Below are positions 18,338 to 26,629 of a DNA stretch of 64,000 nt, in pieces. The notes beneath the pieces were generated by a model. It had not been told where the DNA came from. It did no database searches and saw only the letters and a list, made by a program, of their open reading frames with translations. Every line of letters begins with the position of its first letter. Positions within the stretch are counted from its first letter, which is position 1. Both the position numbers and the translations under genes were made by a program. Origin of the DNA: an uncultured Sphingomonas sp. Its GTDB lineage: Bacteria; Pseudomonadota; Alphaproteobacteria; Sphingomonadales; Sphingomonadaceae. Location of the stretch: contig CAJYLQ010000005.1 in assembly GCA_913775975.1 (NCBI GenBank), positions 62,001 to 126,000 on the forward strand, given 5' to 3'.

Positions 18338-18741
18338 TCGGTCTGGTTCTGGTGACGCACGGGCGGCTCGCCGACGAGTTCGTGACCGCGATGGTCCACG
18401 TCGTCGGCCCGCAGGAGCGGGTGGCGACGATCGCGATCGGGCCGGAGGACGACATGGAGACGCGGCGGCAGGATATCGCCACCGCGATCGCGGAGGTCGA
18501 TGCCGGGCGCGGCGTGATCGTGCTGACCGACCTGTTCGGCGGCACCCCCTCCAACCTCGCGATCAGCCTGATGGAACGCGGCCGGGTGGAGGTGATCGCG
18601 GGGATGAACCTGCCGATGCTGATCCGGCTGGGCTCCGCCCGCAAGGCGATGAAGGTCGTCGATGCCGTCGCCGCCGCGCGCGAGGCGGGGCGCAAATACA
18701 TCTCCGTCGCGTCCGAGGTGCTGGGAGAGGCCGCCGCATGA
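18334..18741 (+). CDS. PTS EIIA component of the mannose family
   Basis: 135 residues. The phosphorylated His is His9 in MIGLVLVTHGRLA, and VLTDLFGGTPSNLAISL and GMNLPMLIRL are the other EIIA-Man blocks. No EIIB, EIIC or EIID genes accompany it, so it probably carries a phosphate signal rather than transporting sugar. Often named manX or ptsM in alphaproteobacteria. Overlaps rapZ and ptsH by four bases each. Confidence 0.93.
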   Translation: MIGLVLVTHGRLADEFVTAMVHVVGPQERVATIAIGPEDDMETRRQDIATAIAEVDAGRGVIVLTDLFGGTPSNLAISLMERGRVEVIAGMNLPMLIRLGSARKAMKVVDAVAAAREAGRKYISVASEVLGEAAA

Positions 18742-19007
18742 TCGTCAGCCGCACCGTGACCATCGCCAACCGGCGCGGGCTCCACGCCCGTGCCAGCGCG
18801 AAGTTCGTGACGCTGGCCTCCGGCCTCCCCTGCGAGGTGGAGGTGAAGAAAGATGACGGCGCGGTGACGGGCACGTCGATCATGGGGCTGATGATGCTGG
18901 GCGCCGCGATGGGCGATTCGATCACGATCACCGCGACCGGCGACGGCGCGGAGGAATCGGTCGGGCGGCTCGTCGAACTGGTCGAGGCGAAGTTCGGAGA
19001 GGATTAA
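18738..19007 (+). CDS. ptsH: HPr phosphocarrier protein
   Basis: 89 residues. The active-site histidine is His16 in NRRGLHARASAKF, phosphorylated by EI-Ntr (PtsP). The regulatory serine that HprK targets is Ser47 in TGTSIMGLMMLGAA, equivalent to Ser46 of classical HPr. Both sites are intact, so this HPr can take the two phosphorylation states the operon implies. Last gene of the operon; a GAAATAGC hairpin follows. Confidence 0.96.
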   Translation: MIVSRTVTIANRRGLHARASAKFVTLASGLPCEVEVKKDDGAVTGTSIMGLMMLGAAMGDSITITATGDGAEESVGRLVELVEAKFGED

Positions 19008-19020
19008 GCGCGGTTCGGGT

Positions 19021-19039
19021 GAAATAGCGACGCTATTTC
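19021..19039 (+). terminator. Hairpin after ptsH
   Basis: GAAATAGC at 19021-19028 pairs with GCTATTTC at 19032-19039 around a 3-base loop, 14 bases after the ptsH stop. There is no T-run, so it may be an atypical terminator or a 3' stabilising stem. Confidence 0.45.
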
Positions 19040-19130
19040 GCCGAAGGGCGACGCGCCGGCCGGCGGAAGCACCGCTTTCGTCCGACGTCACGGCTTTGCC
19101 CTGACGTTCCGAGCGTGTAGCGCGCTTCCC

Positions 19131-19931
19131 ATGCCGCGTCAGATCACCGCCTATTCCAACCCACTCGTCAAATCGGTGCGCGACCTGCGCGACAAGCGCC
19201 ACCGGCGCGAGCAGCGGCGCTTTCTGGCCGAGGGGCTGCGCATCCTGACCGAGGCGCGCGAGGCGGGGCGGCTGCCGGTCCTGCTGTTCTTCGCGGCGCA
19301 GAGCGCGCGGCATCCGCTGGTCGCGACGCTGCTCGATGCCGTGGAGGCGGCGGGCGGCGAGGCGATCGAGACGACGCCGGATATCCTGTCCAAACTGTCG
19401 GGCAAGGACAATCCGCAGGCGGTGGTCGGCGTGTTCGACGAGTTCGACACGCCGCTCGCCACGCTGGACCGGACGGCAGCGGGCATCTGGCTGGTGGCGG
19501 AGCGGCTGCGCGATCCGGGCAATCTCGGCACGATCCTGCGCACCGGCGACGCGGTGGGCGCGGGCGGGCTGATCCTGATCGGCGAGTGCGTCGACCCCTT
19601 CTCCGTCGAGGCGGTGCGCGCCAGCATGGGTGCGCTGTTCACGGTGCCCGTCGTGCGCAGCGAATGGGCGCCGTTCCTCGAATGGCTGCGGCAGGGGCCG
19701 GGGCAGCTGGTCGGCCTCAGCCTCGATACCCGGCTTGACTATCGCGCCGCCCGCTACGCCGCGCCGACCTTCCTTCTGACCGGCAACGAGGCGCAGGGGA
19801 TGCCGGCCGACTATGCGACCGCCTGCGACACGCTCGTCAAGATCCCGATGCTGGGCAAGGCGGACAGCCTGAACGCCGCGGTCGCGACGGCGGTGATGGC
19901 CTATGAGGTGCTGGCGCAGCAGCGGGGGTAG
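19131..19931 (+). CDS. TrmH/SpoU family RNA 2'-O-methyltransferase
   Basis: 266 residues. The N-terminal substrate-binding domain includes NPLVKSVRDLRDKRHRREQ and FLAEGLRIL; the SPOUT domain contains ERLRDPGNLGTILRT (motif 1), LLTGNEAQGMP (motif 2) and SLNAAVATAVMAYE (motif 3). It is most like rRNA ribose methyltransferases of the TrmH/RlmB group, and the exact target nucleotide is not known. Monocistronic on the plus strand, convergent with the ATPase gene only 7 bases away. Confidence 0.92.
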   Translation: MPRQITAYSNPLVKSVRDLRDKRHRREQRRFLAEGLRILTEAREAGRLPVLLFFAAQSARHPLVATLLDAVEAAGGEAIETTPDILSKLSGKDNPQAVVGVFDEFDTPLATLDRTAAGIWLVAERLRDPGNLGTILRTGDAVGAGGLILIGECVDPFSVEAVRASMGALFTVPVVRSEWAPFLEWLRQGPGQLVGLSLDTRLDYRAARYAAPTFLLTGNEAQGMPADYATACDTLVKIPMLGKADSLNAAVATAVMAYEVLAQQRG

Positions 19932-19938
19932 AGCGCGG

Positions 19939-20709
19939 CTATCCGTCGAGCATCGCGTCGATCGTACCGAGCGGGTCGAGAGCGAATTCCCGGTACAACC
20001 GGAAGTGCGCCGTGTCTTCCAGACGCACGGGCTCGATACCGCCCCGCGTCATCGACAGGAGGCGAGCGCCGGGCAACGCCATCAGGATGGGGGAATGCGT
20101 AGCCATGACGACCTGCGCCTGCCCCGCATCCTGAATGTTGCGCAGCGTTTTCAGGAAGTCGAACTGGCGGCGCGGCGACAGCGCCGATTCGGGTTCGTCG
20201 AAGAAGAATATGCCGTGACGGTCGCACCGCTCGCCGAAGAAGCGTAGGAATCCCTCGCCGTGAGAATGCGACAGAAAGTCCGGCGGCGCCGCGAAGGACT
20301 CGCGCGCGGCCTGATCGAGATAGCGGGCCACGGAGAAGAAGCTTTCGGCCCGGAAAAACCAGCCCTGGCTGATTTTCGGCAGCCAGCTCATGCGCAAGGC
20401 GGCGGCAAGACGATCGCCATTATCCTCGACAGCCTGGCTATGATCCATCGGCCGGTAGCCGGGACCGCCACCGGCCGCATCAAACCCCGCGCCTGCCGCC
20501 AGCGCCTCGATCAGGGTCGACTTGCCGACGCCATTCTCGCCGACGATGATGGTCACGGGCAGATCGAGAACGATCTCGAAATGCCCACCCCGGAACAGTA
20601 GCAGGTTGAAGGGATAGTGGCTCTTGTCGGCAGCTTCCCACGCCTCTTCGGCAAGCCACGCGCGCTTCAGATAAGGCGGCGGCAAGCTGGTCTTTCGATA
20701 GCGCGCCAA
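19939..20709 (-). CDS. Solitary ABC-type/AAA ATPase (COG3910-like)
   Basis: 256 residues. Walker A GENGVGKST at about residues 57-65, Walker B FFFDEPESALSP at about 173-184, and an H-loop ATHSPILMALPGARL. There is no membrane segment and no partner domain, so it is an SMC/RecF-like ATPase head rather than a transporter. The N-terminal LKRAWLAEEAWEAADKSHYPF segment is typical of its own small family. GC looks lower than in its neighbours, and it sits alone between the methyltransferase and rmuC, which may indicate acquisition. Function unknown. Confidence 0.85.
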   Translation of the reverse strand: MARYRKTSLPPPYLKRAWLAEEAWEAADKSHYPFNLLLFRGGHFEIVLDLPVTIIVGENGVGKSTLIEALAAGAGFDAAGGGPGYRPMDHSQAVEDNGDRLAAALRMSWLPKISQGWFFRAESFFSVARYLDQAARESFAAPPDFLSHSHGEGFLRFFGERCDRHGIFFFDEPESALSPRRQFDFLKTLRNIQDAGQAQVVMATHSPILMALPGARLLSMTRGGIEPVRLEDTAHFRLYREFALDPLGTIDAMLDG

Positions 20710-20752
20710 ATGCCCCCCTTATCGATGCCTCCGCTTCAATTCTGCAACCTCG

Positions 20753-22189
20753 TCACCCCTCCGGCAAGCGGGGCGTTTCGTCGCCGTAGCGCGCCAGGGC
20801 TTCGACGGGTTCCACGACGGACAGGTCGCGGGCGCCGGGTTCGATGTTGTAGTCGCGCAGCTTGCGCGCGGAGACGAGCGCGCGGCTTTCGAAGCTGCTG
20901 ACGAAGCTGTTGTAATTGTTGACCGCGCTGGTCAGGCCGCTGCCGACCTTGCGCAGGTCGTCCGCCGCCTTGGCCAGCCGGTCGTAGAGTTCCTTGCCCA
21001 GCGCGCCGATCGCGCGCGCTTCCTTCGCCAGCTTTTCCTGCCGCCAGACGGCGGACACGGTGCGGGCGATCGCGATCAGGTTCGTCGGCGTCGCCAGCAA
21101 CACCTTCTTGTCGAAGGCGAAATCCCAGAGCGTCGGGTCATGCTCCAGCGCGGCGGACAGGAAGTGCTCGCCCGGCACGAACATCACGACATATTCCGGC
21201 GTGTCGTCGAACTGCGACCAATAGGCCTTGTTGCCCAGGCTGTTGACGTGCGCCTTCATCGACTGGACGTGGGCAAGCAGCGCGGCGTGGCGCTCCCCCT
21301 CCTCGACCGCGCCGAACGCGTCCTGATAGGCGTTGAGCGAAACCTTGGCGTCGATGATGAGCGACTTGCCGCCGGGCACGCGAACGATCGCGTCGGGACG
21401 CAGGCGGCCGCCCTCCCCATCGGCCACGCTGACCTCCATCGCGAAGTCGGTATGTTCGGAAAGGCCGCAGCTTTCCAGCACGTTGCGCAGCTGCTGCTCA
21501 CCCCAGCGGCCGCGCGCCTTGGGCGCATTGCGCAGCGCGTTGACGAGCTTGGCCGCCTCGCTGCGCACCCCCTCCTGCCCCGCGCGCATCGATTCCATCA
21601 GGCCGGTGAGGTTGCCGAACGCGTCGCGGCGCTCCGCCTCCACTTTCGTCACATTGTCCTCGTAGCGCTGGAGGCGTTCGTGGACGGGCTGGAGCAGCGC
21701 GGCGAGGCGCTGGCCCTGGATCGTTTCCGATTCGGAAAAACGCTGGTGCGCGCGTTCGAGGAACTGCGTCTGCGCGGTTTCCAGCGCCTTGGCGGCGGCG
21801 GCGCCGAACTGCGCGTTCATCGCCTCGCGCGCGGCGGCGAGCTGGCGCAGCGTTTCGGCATGGGCGGCCTGCCGCTCCTCCGACTGTGCCCGTAGTGAGG
21901 CGAGATCCTGCATCGCATCGCGCGCGAGGTGCAGCTGGCGCAGCGCCTCCTCATGCGCGGCGTGGCGTTCGGCGGCCTGCGCGCGGAGGCTGGCATTGTC
22001 CTGCAACGCCTCGTTGCGTTCGCGCTCGACCGCCTCGCGCGTCTGGCGGAGCAGGTCGGCATCGGCGGCGCGGGTCTGCGCCACCGCCAGATCGCGGGCG
22101 AGCGCGGCGGTGCGGCGGCCGGCGATAAGCCAGCCGGCAAGCGCGCCGACGGCGAGGGCAAGAAGGGCGACGAGGAGGATTTCGGTCAT
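20753..22189 (-). CDS. rmuC: RmuC-type DNA recombination protein
   Basis: 478 residues: an N-terminal membrane helix (about 3-24), a long coiled coil to about residue 170, then the RmuC nuclease-like domain with RGRWGEQQLRNVLESCGL, LRPDAIVRVPGGKSLIIDAKVSLNAY and VMFVPGEHFLSAAL. The DAK motif matches the PD-(D/E)xK-like core. RmuC limits inversions at short repeats in E. coli and has been linked to defence-like nuclease activity in some bacteria. The start at 22189 gives a hydrophobic N-terminus right away. Confidence 0.94.
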   Translation of the reverse strand: MTEILLVALLALAVGALAGWLIAGRRTAALARDLAVAQTRAADADLLRQTREAVERERNEALQDNASLRAQAAERHAAHEEALRQLHLARDAMQDLASLRAQSEERQAAHAETLRQLAAAREAMNAQFGAAAAKALETAQTQFLERAHQRFSESETIQGQRLAALLQPVHERLQRYEDNVTKVEAERRDAFGNLTGLMESMRAGQEGVRSEAAKLVNALRNAPKARGRWGEQQLRNVLESCGLSEHTDFAMEVSVADGEGGRLRPDAIVRVPGGKSLIIDAKVSLNAYQDAFGAVEEGERHAALLAHVQSMKAHVNSLGNKAYWSQFDDTPEYVVMFVPGEHFLSAALEHDPTLWDFAFDKKVLLATPTNLIAIARTVSAVWRQEKLAKEARAIGALGKELYDRLAKAADDLRKVGSGLTSAVNNYNSFVSSFESRALVSARKLRDYNIEPGARDLSVVEPVEALARYGDETPRLPEG

Positions 22190-22247
22190 GCGGCGCCTTG
22201 GATGCGGGGGCGAATGGTGAGGCCGGGGCGCCTCAAGGTTCGGGGCG

Positions 22248-22290
22248 AACGTTGAGACTGTTGAGACATGTGGAGCCCCAACGTTGAGAC
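22248..22290. repeat. Short direct repeat AACGTTGAGAC
   Basis: The 11-mer AACGTTGAGAC occurs at 22248-22258 and 22280-22290, with a partial copy TTGAGAC between, in the 288-base gap upstream of rmuC. Nothing else in this gap is recognisable. It could be a regulator site or chance. Confidence 0.4.
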
Positions 22291-22477
22291 GGGATCGGGT
22301 CGCGCGCGATCCGTGGCGGCGCGCGGCCGGCGAGCCGCCCCGACCGGTCGGCCATGGCGGGAGGCTCCCATGCCCTTGGCGGGGAGGAAGGGATGTTGGA
22401 TCGGGCTCATCCGGCGGAACGTAGCCGGAACGGAGGCCGTAGGACAGCCCCGGTGCGACGAACCGCGCCGGCGCGCG

Positions 22478-23002
22478 TCAGCCCGCGCGGCGCATCTTGT
22501 TCAGCTTCTTCACCAGCATGTCCCGCTTCAGGCGGGAGATGTGGTCGATGAAGAGCACGCCGTCGCAATGGTCGATCTCATGCTGCATGCAGGTGGCGAG
22601 CAGGCCGGTCATGTCCTCCTCGTGCGCGGTCCCTTCCGTATCCAGCCAGCGGACGCGGCAGGCGGCGGGGCGCTTTACCTCGGCATATTGTTCCGGGATC
22701 GACAGGCAGCCTTCATTGTAGCTGGACGTCTCGTCCGACACGGACAGGATCTCGGGATTGATATAGGCGCGGGGGGCCTTGATCGGCTTGCCCTCCTCAT
22801 CCTCCTCTTCCTGCAGGTCGATGACGACGACGCGCTTGTCGACGCCGACCTGGATCGCGGCGAGGCCGATGCCGTGTGCGGCGTACATCGTCTCCGTCAT
22901 GTCGGCGACGAGCGTGCGGACGGTGTCGTCCACCGTCTCCACGGGCGTGGAAACGAGACGGAGGCGGGGATCGGGGATCTCGACGATGGGGAGGACGGCC
23001 AT
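22478..23002 (-). CDS. def: Peptide deformylase
   Basis: Removes the N-formyl group from new proteins. 174 residues from the ATG at 23002. All three motifs are present: GIGLAAIQVG (residues 44-53), EGCLSIP with metal ligand Cys99, and QHEIDH with His141, Glu142 and His145. It is near fmt, which encodes the enzyme that adds the formyl group, with recR between, a common arrangement in sphingomonads. An earlier in-frame start at 23044 is less likely since it adds residues that family members lack. Confidence 0.96.
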   Translation of the reverse strand: MAVLPIVEIPDPRLRLVSTPVETVDDTVRTLVADMTETMYAAHGIGLAAIQVGVDKRVVVIDLQEEEDEEGKPIKAPRAYINPEILSVSDETSSYNEGCLSIPEQYAEVKRPAACRVRWLDTEGTAHEEDMTGLLATCMQHEIDHCDGVLFIDHISRLKRDMLVKKLNKMRRAG

Positions 23003-23045
23003 GGCCGGGGAGCTATGCGCGATGGTGCGGGGCGTCAACACCATC

Positions 23046-23140
23046 CGTCATTCCCGCGAAGGCGGGAATCCAGATGCGCAAAGCGTGGTGAAAGCCACGA
23101 GGCTCAGCGTCAATGGATCCCCGCCTTCGCGGGGATGACG
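23046..23140. repeat. REP-like inverted pair between def and recR
   Basis: A 27-base element at 23046-23072 (beginning CGTCATTCCCGCGAAGG) is inverted at 23114-23140 with two differences that preserve pairing within each copy. Each arm also has its own CCCGC-GAAGG-CGGG hairpin. This is a REP or BIME-like extragenic element, a kind commonly repeated in sphingomonad genomes. Confidence 0.85.
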
Positions 23141-23153
23141 CCACTTGGGATAT

Positions 23154-23750
23154 TCAGCCAACCGGCCGCCGAGCGCGCAGCGCCTGCGCCAGCGTGCCCT
23201 CGTCGAGATAGTCCAGTTCGCCGCCCACCGGCAGGCCGTGCGCCAGCTGGGTGATGCGGACCGGGAAGCGCTCGATCCGCTCGGCAAGATAATGCGCGGT
23301 CGTCTGTCCCTCCAGCGTGGCGTTCATCGCCAGCACGACCTCGTCCACCCCGCCCGCCTCGATCCGGCGGACGAGCGCGTCGATCGCGAGATCCTCGGGC
23401 CGGATGCCCTCCAGCGCAGACAGGCGGCCGCCGAGCACGTGGAAGCGGCCGGGGAACAGTCGCGCGCGGTCGAGCGCCCACAGGTCCGCCACCTCCTCCA
23501 CGACGCACAGCGCGCGGGCGTCTCGGCGCGGGTCGGTGCAGATGGCGCAAGGGTTGGTGGTATCGACATTGCCGCAGGTGGAACAGGTTTCCAGCCGCTC
23601 CTCAACCGCGACCAGCGCCGCGCGCAGGGGGGCGAGCGCGCCCTCCCGCTTCTTCAGGAGGTGCAGCACCGCGCGGCGCGCGGACCGGGGGCCGAGGCCG
23701 GGCAGCCGGGCCAGCGCCTGCGTCAACGCGTCGATTTCGGGAGAGGCCAT
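23154..23750 (-). CDS. recR: Recombination protein RecR
   Basis: RecFOR-pathway protein that helps load RecA on gapped DNA. 198 residues from the ATG at 23750. Order: HhH motif with [20 protein letters not shown], zinc finger [16 protein letters not shown], then a Toprim domain starting [16 protein letters not shown], with [15 protein letters not shown]. An upstream start at 23822 would add residues absent from RecR. Divergent from fmt. Confidence 0.96.
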   Translation of the reverse strand: MASPEIDALTQALARLPGLGPRSARRAVLHLLKKREGALAPLRAALVAVEERLETCSTCGNVDTTNPCAICTDPRRDARALCVVEEVADLWALDRARLFPGRFHVLGGRLSALEGIRPEDLAIDALVRRIEAGGVDEVVLAMNATLEGQTTAHYLAERIERFPVRITQLAHGLPVGGELDYLDEGTLAQALRARRPVG

Positions 23751-23805
23751 CGCGGAACAGATAGGGGGTTGCGCGCCCCCGCGCCAGCGCGGAAGGGGCA
23801 AGACG

Positions 23806-24717
23806 ATGCGGATCATCTTCATGGGAACGCCGGCCTTCGCGGTGCCGACGCTGGAGGCGCTGGTGGGCGCGGGTCACGAGGTCGTCGCGGCGTACAGCCA
23901 GCCGCCCCGCCCCGGCGGCCGGCGCGGGCGGGAGCTGGTGCCCTCCCCGGTTCAGGCGCGCGCCGAGACGCTGGGAATCGCGGTGCGGACGCCCGTGTCG
24001 CTGAAGGGCGCCGAGGAGCAGGCGGCGTTCGCGGCGCTGAACGCGGACGTGGCGGTGGTCGCCGCCTATGGCCTGATCCTGCCGCGCGCGGTGCTGGCGG
24101 CGCCGCGGCTGGGGTGCCTGAACGTCCATGGCTCGCTGCTGCCGCGCTGGCGGGGCGCGGCGCCGGTGCAGCGCGCGATCCTGGCGGGCGATGCGGAGAC
24201 GGGCGTCGGCATCATGCAGATGGAGGCGGGGCTGGATACCGGGCCGGTGCGGCTGGAGGGCCGGACCTCCGTGGACGGCAAGACGACGGGGGCGCTGACC
24301 GACGAACTGGCCGCGATGGGCGCAGCGCTGATGGTGCGGGTGCTGGGCGATATCGACGCCTATCCGCCGGTGGCGCAACCCGAGGACGGCGTGACCTATG
24401 CCGCCAAGATCGACAAGGCGGAGGCGCGAATCGCCTTCGATCGGCCGGCGGTGGAGGTGGAGCGGCTGGTGCGCGCGATGAACCCGGCGCCGGGAGCGTG
24501 GCTGGAGGTGGCGGGCGAGCGGGTGAAGGTGTTGGCCGCCATCGCTGATGATGGGTTCGACGGCACGCCGCCGGGGACGGTGGTTGGCAGCGCGCTGGAA
24601 ATTGCCTGCTCATCCGGGGTGCTGATCCCCACATATGTCCAGCGCGCGGGACGCGGCGTGACGAGCGCGGAAGAGATGCTGCGCGGCTTTCCGATTCCGG
24701 CGGGGACGCGGCTTTGA
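23806..24717 (+). CDS. fmt: Methionyl-tRNA formyltransferase
   Basis: Formylates Met on initiator tRNA using 10-formyl-tetrahydrofolate. 303 residues from the ATG at 23806 ([19 protein letters not shown]). The catalytic block [23 protein letters not shown] holds the conserved Asn-His pair, followed by [15 protein letters not shown] with the catalytic Asp region. The stop overlaps the truA start. Works against Def encoded 800 bases upstream on the other strand. Confidence 0.96.
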   Translation: MRIIFMGTPAFAVPTLEALVGAGHEVVAAYSQPPRPGGRRGRELVPSPVQARAETLGIAVRTPVSLKGAEEQAAFAALNADVAVVAAYGLILPRAVLAAPRLGCLNVHGSLLPRWRGAAPVQRAILAGDAETGVGIMQMEAGLDTGPVRLEGRTSVDGKTTGALTDELAAMGAALMVRVLGDIDAYPPVAQPEDGVTYAAKIDKAEARIAFDRPAVEVERLVRAMNPAPGAWLEVAGERVKVLAAIADDGFDGTPPGTVVGSALEIACSSGVLIPTYVQRAGRGVTSAEEMLRGFPIPAGTRL

Positions 24718-25460
24718 CGCGGTTCGCGCTGACGGTGGAATATGACGGCCGGCCCTTCATGGGCTGGCAGCGGCAGTCGCACGGGCCGAGCGTGCAGGCG
24801 GCGCTGGAGGAGGCGGTGCTGGCGATCACCGGAGAGGCGGCGTCGGTGCAGGCGGCGGGGCGTACCGATGCGGGCGTCCACGCGCTGGCGATGCGCGCGC
24901 ATGTCGAGATCGCCAAGGACATCGCGCCGTTCCGGCTGATGGAGGCGCTGAACGCGCGGCTCAGGCCGGCGCCGGTCGCGGTGCTGGCGGTGCGGCCGGT
25001 GGCGGACGACTGGCATGCGCGCTTTTCGTGCGTCGGCCGCGCCTACGAATATCGCATCGTCAACCGGCGCGCGCCGCTGACGTTTGAAAAGGGGCTGGCG
25101 TGGCAGATCCCGCAGCCGCTGGATGCCGACGCGATGGCGGCGGGCGCGGCGCGGCTGGTGGGGCGGCACGACTTCACGACGTTCCGCTCCGCGCATTGCC
25201 AGGCGGACAGCCCGGTGCGCACGCTCGACCGGCTGGACGTGACGCGCGATGGCGACCTGGTGCTGGTGGAGGCGGCGGCGCGGTCGTTCCTCCACCATCA
25301 GGTCCGCTCGATGGTCGGGTGCCTGGCGCTGGTGGGCATGGGGCGGTGGTCGCCCGATGACGTGGCGGACGCACTGGCGGCGCGGGATCGCGCGCGGCTG
25401 GGGCTGAACGCGCCGCCGGACGGGCTGTTCTTTACCGGCGCGGTCTATCCGGCCGGTTAG
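24714..25460 (+). CDS. truA: tRNA pseudouridine(38-40) synthase TruA
   Basis: Makes pseudouridine at positions 38-40 of many tRNAs. 248 residues. Catalytic Asp lies in the block [39 protein letters not shown] and the C-terminal [12 protein letters not shown] are family blocks. The start is TTG at 24714, overlapping the fmt stop as TTGA; no ATG fits before the first conserved residues. Probably translated by reinitiation after fmt. Confidence 0.95.
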   Translation: MTRFALTVEYDGRPFMGWQRQSHGPSVQAALEEAVLAITGEAASVQAAGRTDAGVHALAMRAHVEIAKDIAPFRLMEALNARLRPAPVAVLAVRPVADDWHARFSCVGRAYEYRIVNRRAPLTFEKGLAWQIPQPLDADAMAAGAARLVGRHDFTTFRSAHCQADSPVRTLDRLDVTRDGDLVLVEAAARSFLHHQVRSMVGCLALVGMGRWSPDDVADALAARDRARLGLNAPPDGLFFTGAVYPAG

Positions 25461-26629
25461 CGGCTGAAGCGCGCGGCCAGCTCCACATGCGTCGACCAGC
25501 GGAACTGGCCGACCGGCTGGATCCAGTCGATCCGCCAGCCCGCCGCCACCATCATCTTCGCGTCGCGCGCGAAACTGGCGGGGTTGCACGAGACATAGGC
25601 GATGCGGCCCACCGTGCAGGCGGCCAGCGCCTCCGCCTGATCGCGCGCGCCGGCGCGGGGCGGATCGATGACGATCGCGTCGAAGCGCTTCAGCTCCGCC
25701 ACGGTCAGCGGGCGGCGATAAAGGTCGCGATGCTCGGCGAAGACGGGGCGGCGATGCGCGTTGGCCGCCGCCTTCAGCGCGAACAGCGCATCGCGCGCGC
25801 CCTCCGCCGCATAGACCTTCGCCGGTAGCGCCAGCGCGAAGGTGCCGAGGCCGCAGAACAGGTCCGCGACCGTGCCGGCGCCCGCCACCGCCTCTCGCAC
25901 GGCGGCGACGAGCGCGTCCTCGCCCTCCTGCGTCGCCTGCAGGAACGCGCCCGGCGGCAGGGGGACGGGGACGCCGCCCAACGTGATCGTGACGGGCTGC
26001 GGCTCCCACCGCGTTTCCGGGCCGAGGCCGTCGTCGAGCGACAGGCGGGCGAGGCCGTGCTTGTCGCAAAAGGCGGTCAGCGCCTCGGCGGCGGCGAGGC
26101 CGTCTGGCGACCAGCCGCTGATCGACACGTCGGGCCCCTGGTCGGACAGCGCCAGATGCACGTCGGCGCGGCCGCGCTGCCCCAGCTTGTGGAACAGCGC
26201 GCGCAACGGCGCGATCAGCGCGAACAGCGCGGGCGCGAGGATATGGCATTCGCGCACGTCGACGATGCGGTGGCTGCCCTCGCTGGCATAGCCGATCAGG
26301 CCGCGTTCGGCGTGCAGCGTCGCGCGGCGGCGGGTGTTGGGGGGCGACAGCAGCGCCGGTCGGATCGGCGCGGACAGGCCCTGCGCGTCGAGCGCGCTCG
26401 CGATCCGGTCCGTGCAGAAGGCGGCGTAGCTCTCATCGTCGAGATGCTGGAGCTGGCAGCCGCCGCAATCGGGGAAATGGCGGCACGGCGGCGTCCGGTG
26501 GTGCGGGCCGGGCACGACGGCGCCGTCCGCGTCGAGCAGGTCGCCGGGCGCGGCGAAGGCGGCGTGGCGGCCATCGGCGGCGACTCCGTCACCGCGAGCG
26601 GCGACGCGCAGGATTGGGCTTAAAGACAT
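25457..26629 (-). CDS. RlmD/TrmA-family RNA 5-methyluridine methyltransferase
   Basis: 390 residues. An iron-sulphur type cysteine set [10 protein letters not shown] (C-x5-C-x2-C) lies at about residues 49-58, as in RlmD. A SAM-binding region [12 protein letters not shown], an [11 protein letters not shown] loop and the catalytic cysteine in [13 protein letters not shown] complete the family pattern. RlmD modifies 23S rRNA U1939 and RlmC U747; which one applies is not decided. The gene overlaps the upstream nnr gene by 10 bases and meets truA tail to tail with a 4-base overlap. Confidence 0.9.
   Translation of the reverse strand: MSLSPILRVAARGDGVAADGRHAAFAAPGDLLDADGAVVPGPHHRTPPCRHFPDCGGCQLQHLDDESYAAFCTDRIASALDAQGLSAPIRPALLSPPNTRRRATLHAERGLIGYASEGSHRIVDVRECHILAPALFALIAPLRALFHKLGQRGRADVHLALSDQGPDVSISGWSPDGLAAAEALTAFCDKHGLARLSLDDGLGPETRWEPQPVTITLGGVPVPLPPGAFLQATQEGEDALVAAVREAVAGAGTVADLFCGLGTFALALPAKVYAAEGARDALFALKAAANAHRRPVFAEHRDLYRRPLTVAELKRFDAIVIDPPRAGARDQAEALAACTVGRIAYVSCNPASFARDAKMMVAAGWRIDWIQPVGQFRWSTHVELAARFSR

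Noticed and set aside
22186..22410. Possible short gene opposite the start of rmuC
   Set aside because: No ribosome-binding site, Arg/Pro-rich composition and no motif; it overlaps the rmuC upstream region.
23046..23140. CRISPR array
   Set aside because: Only two arms in inverted order with no regular spacers; fits a REP pair. No cas genes in the window.
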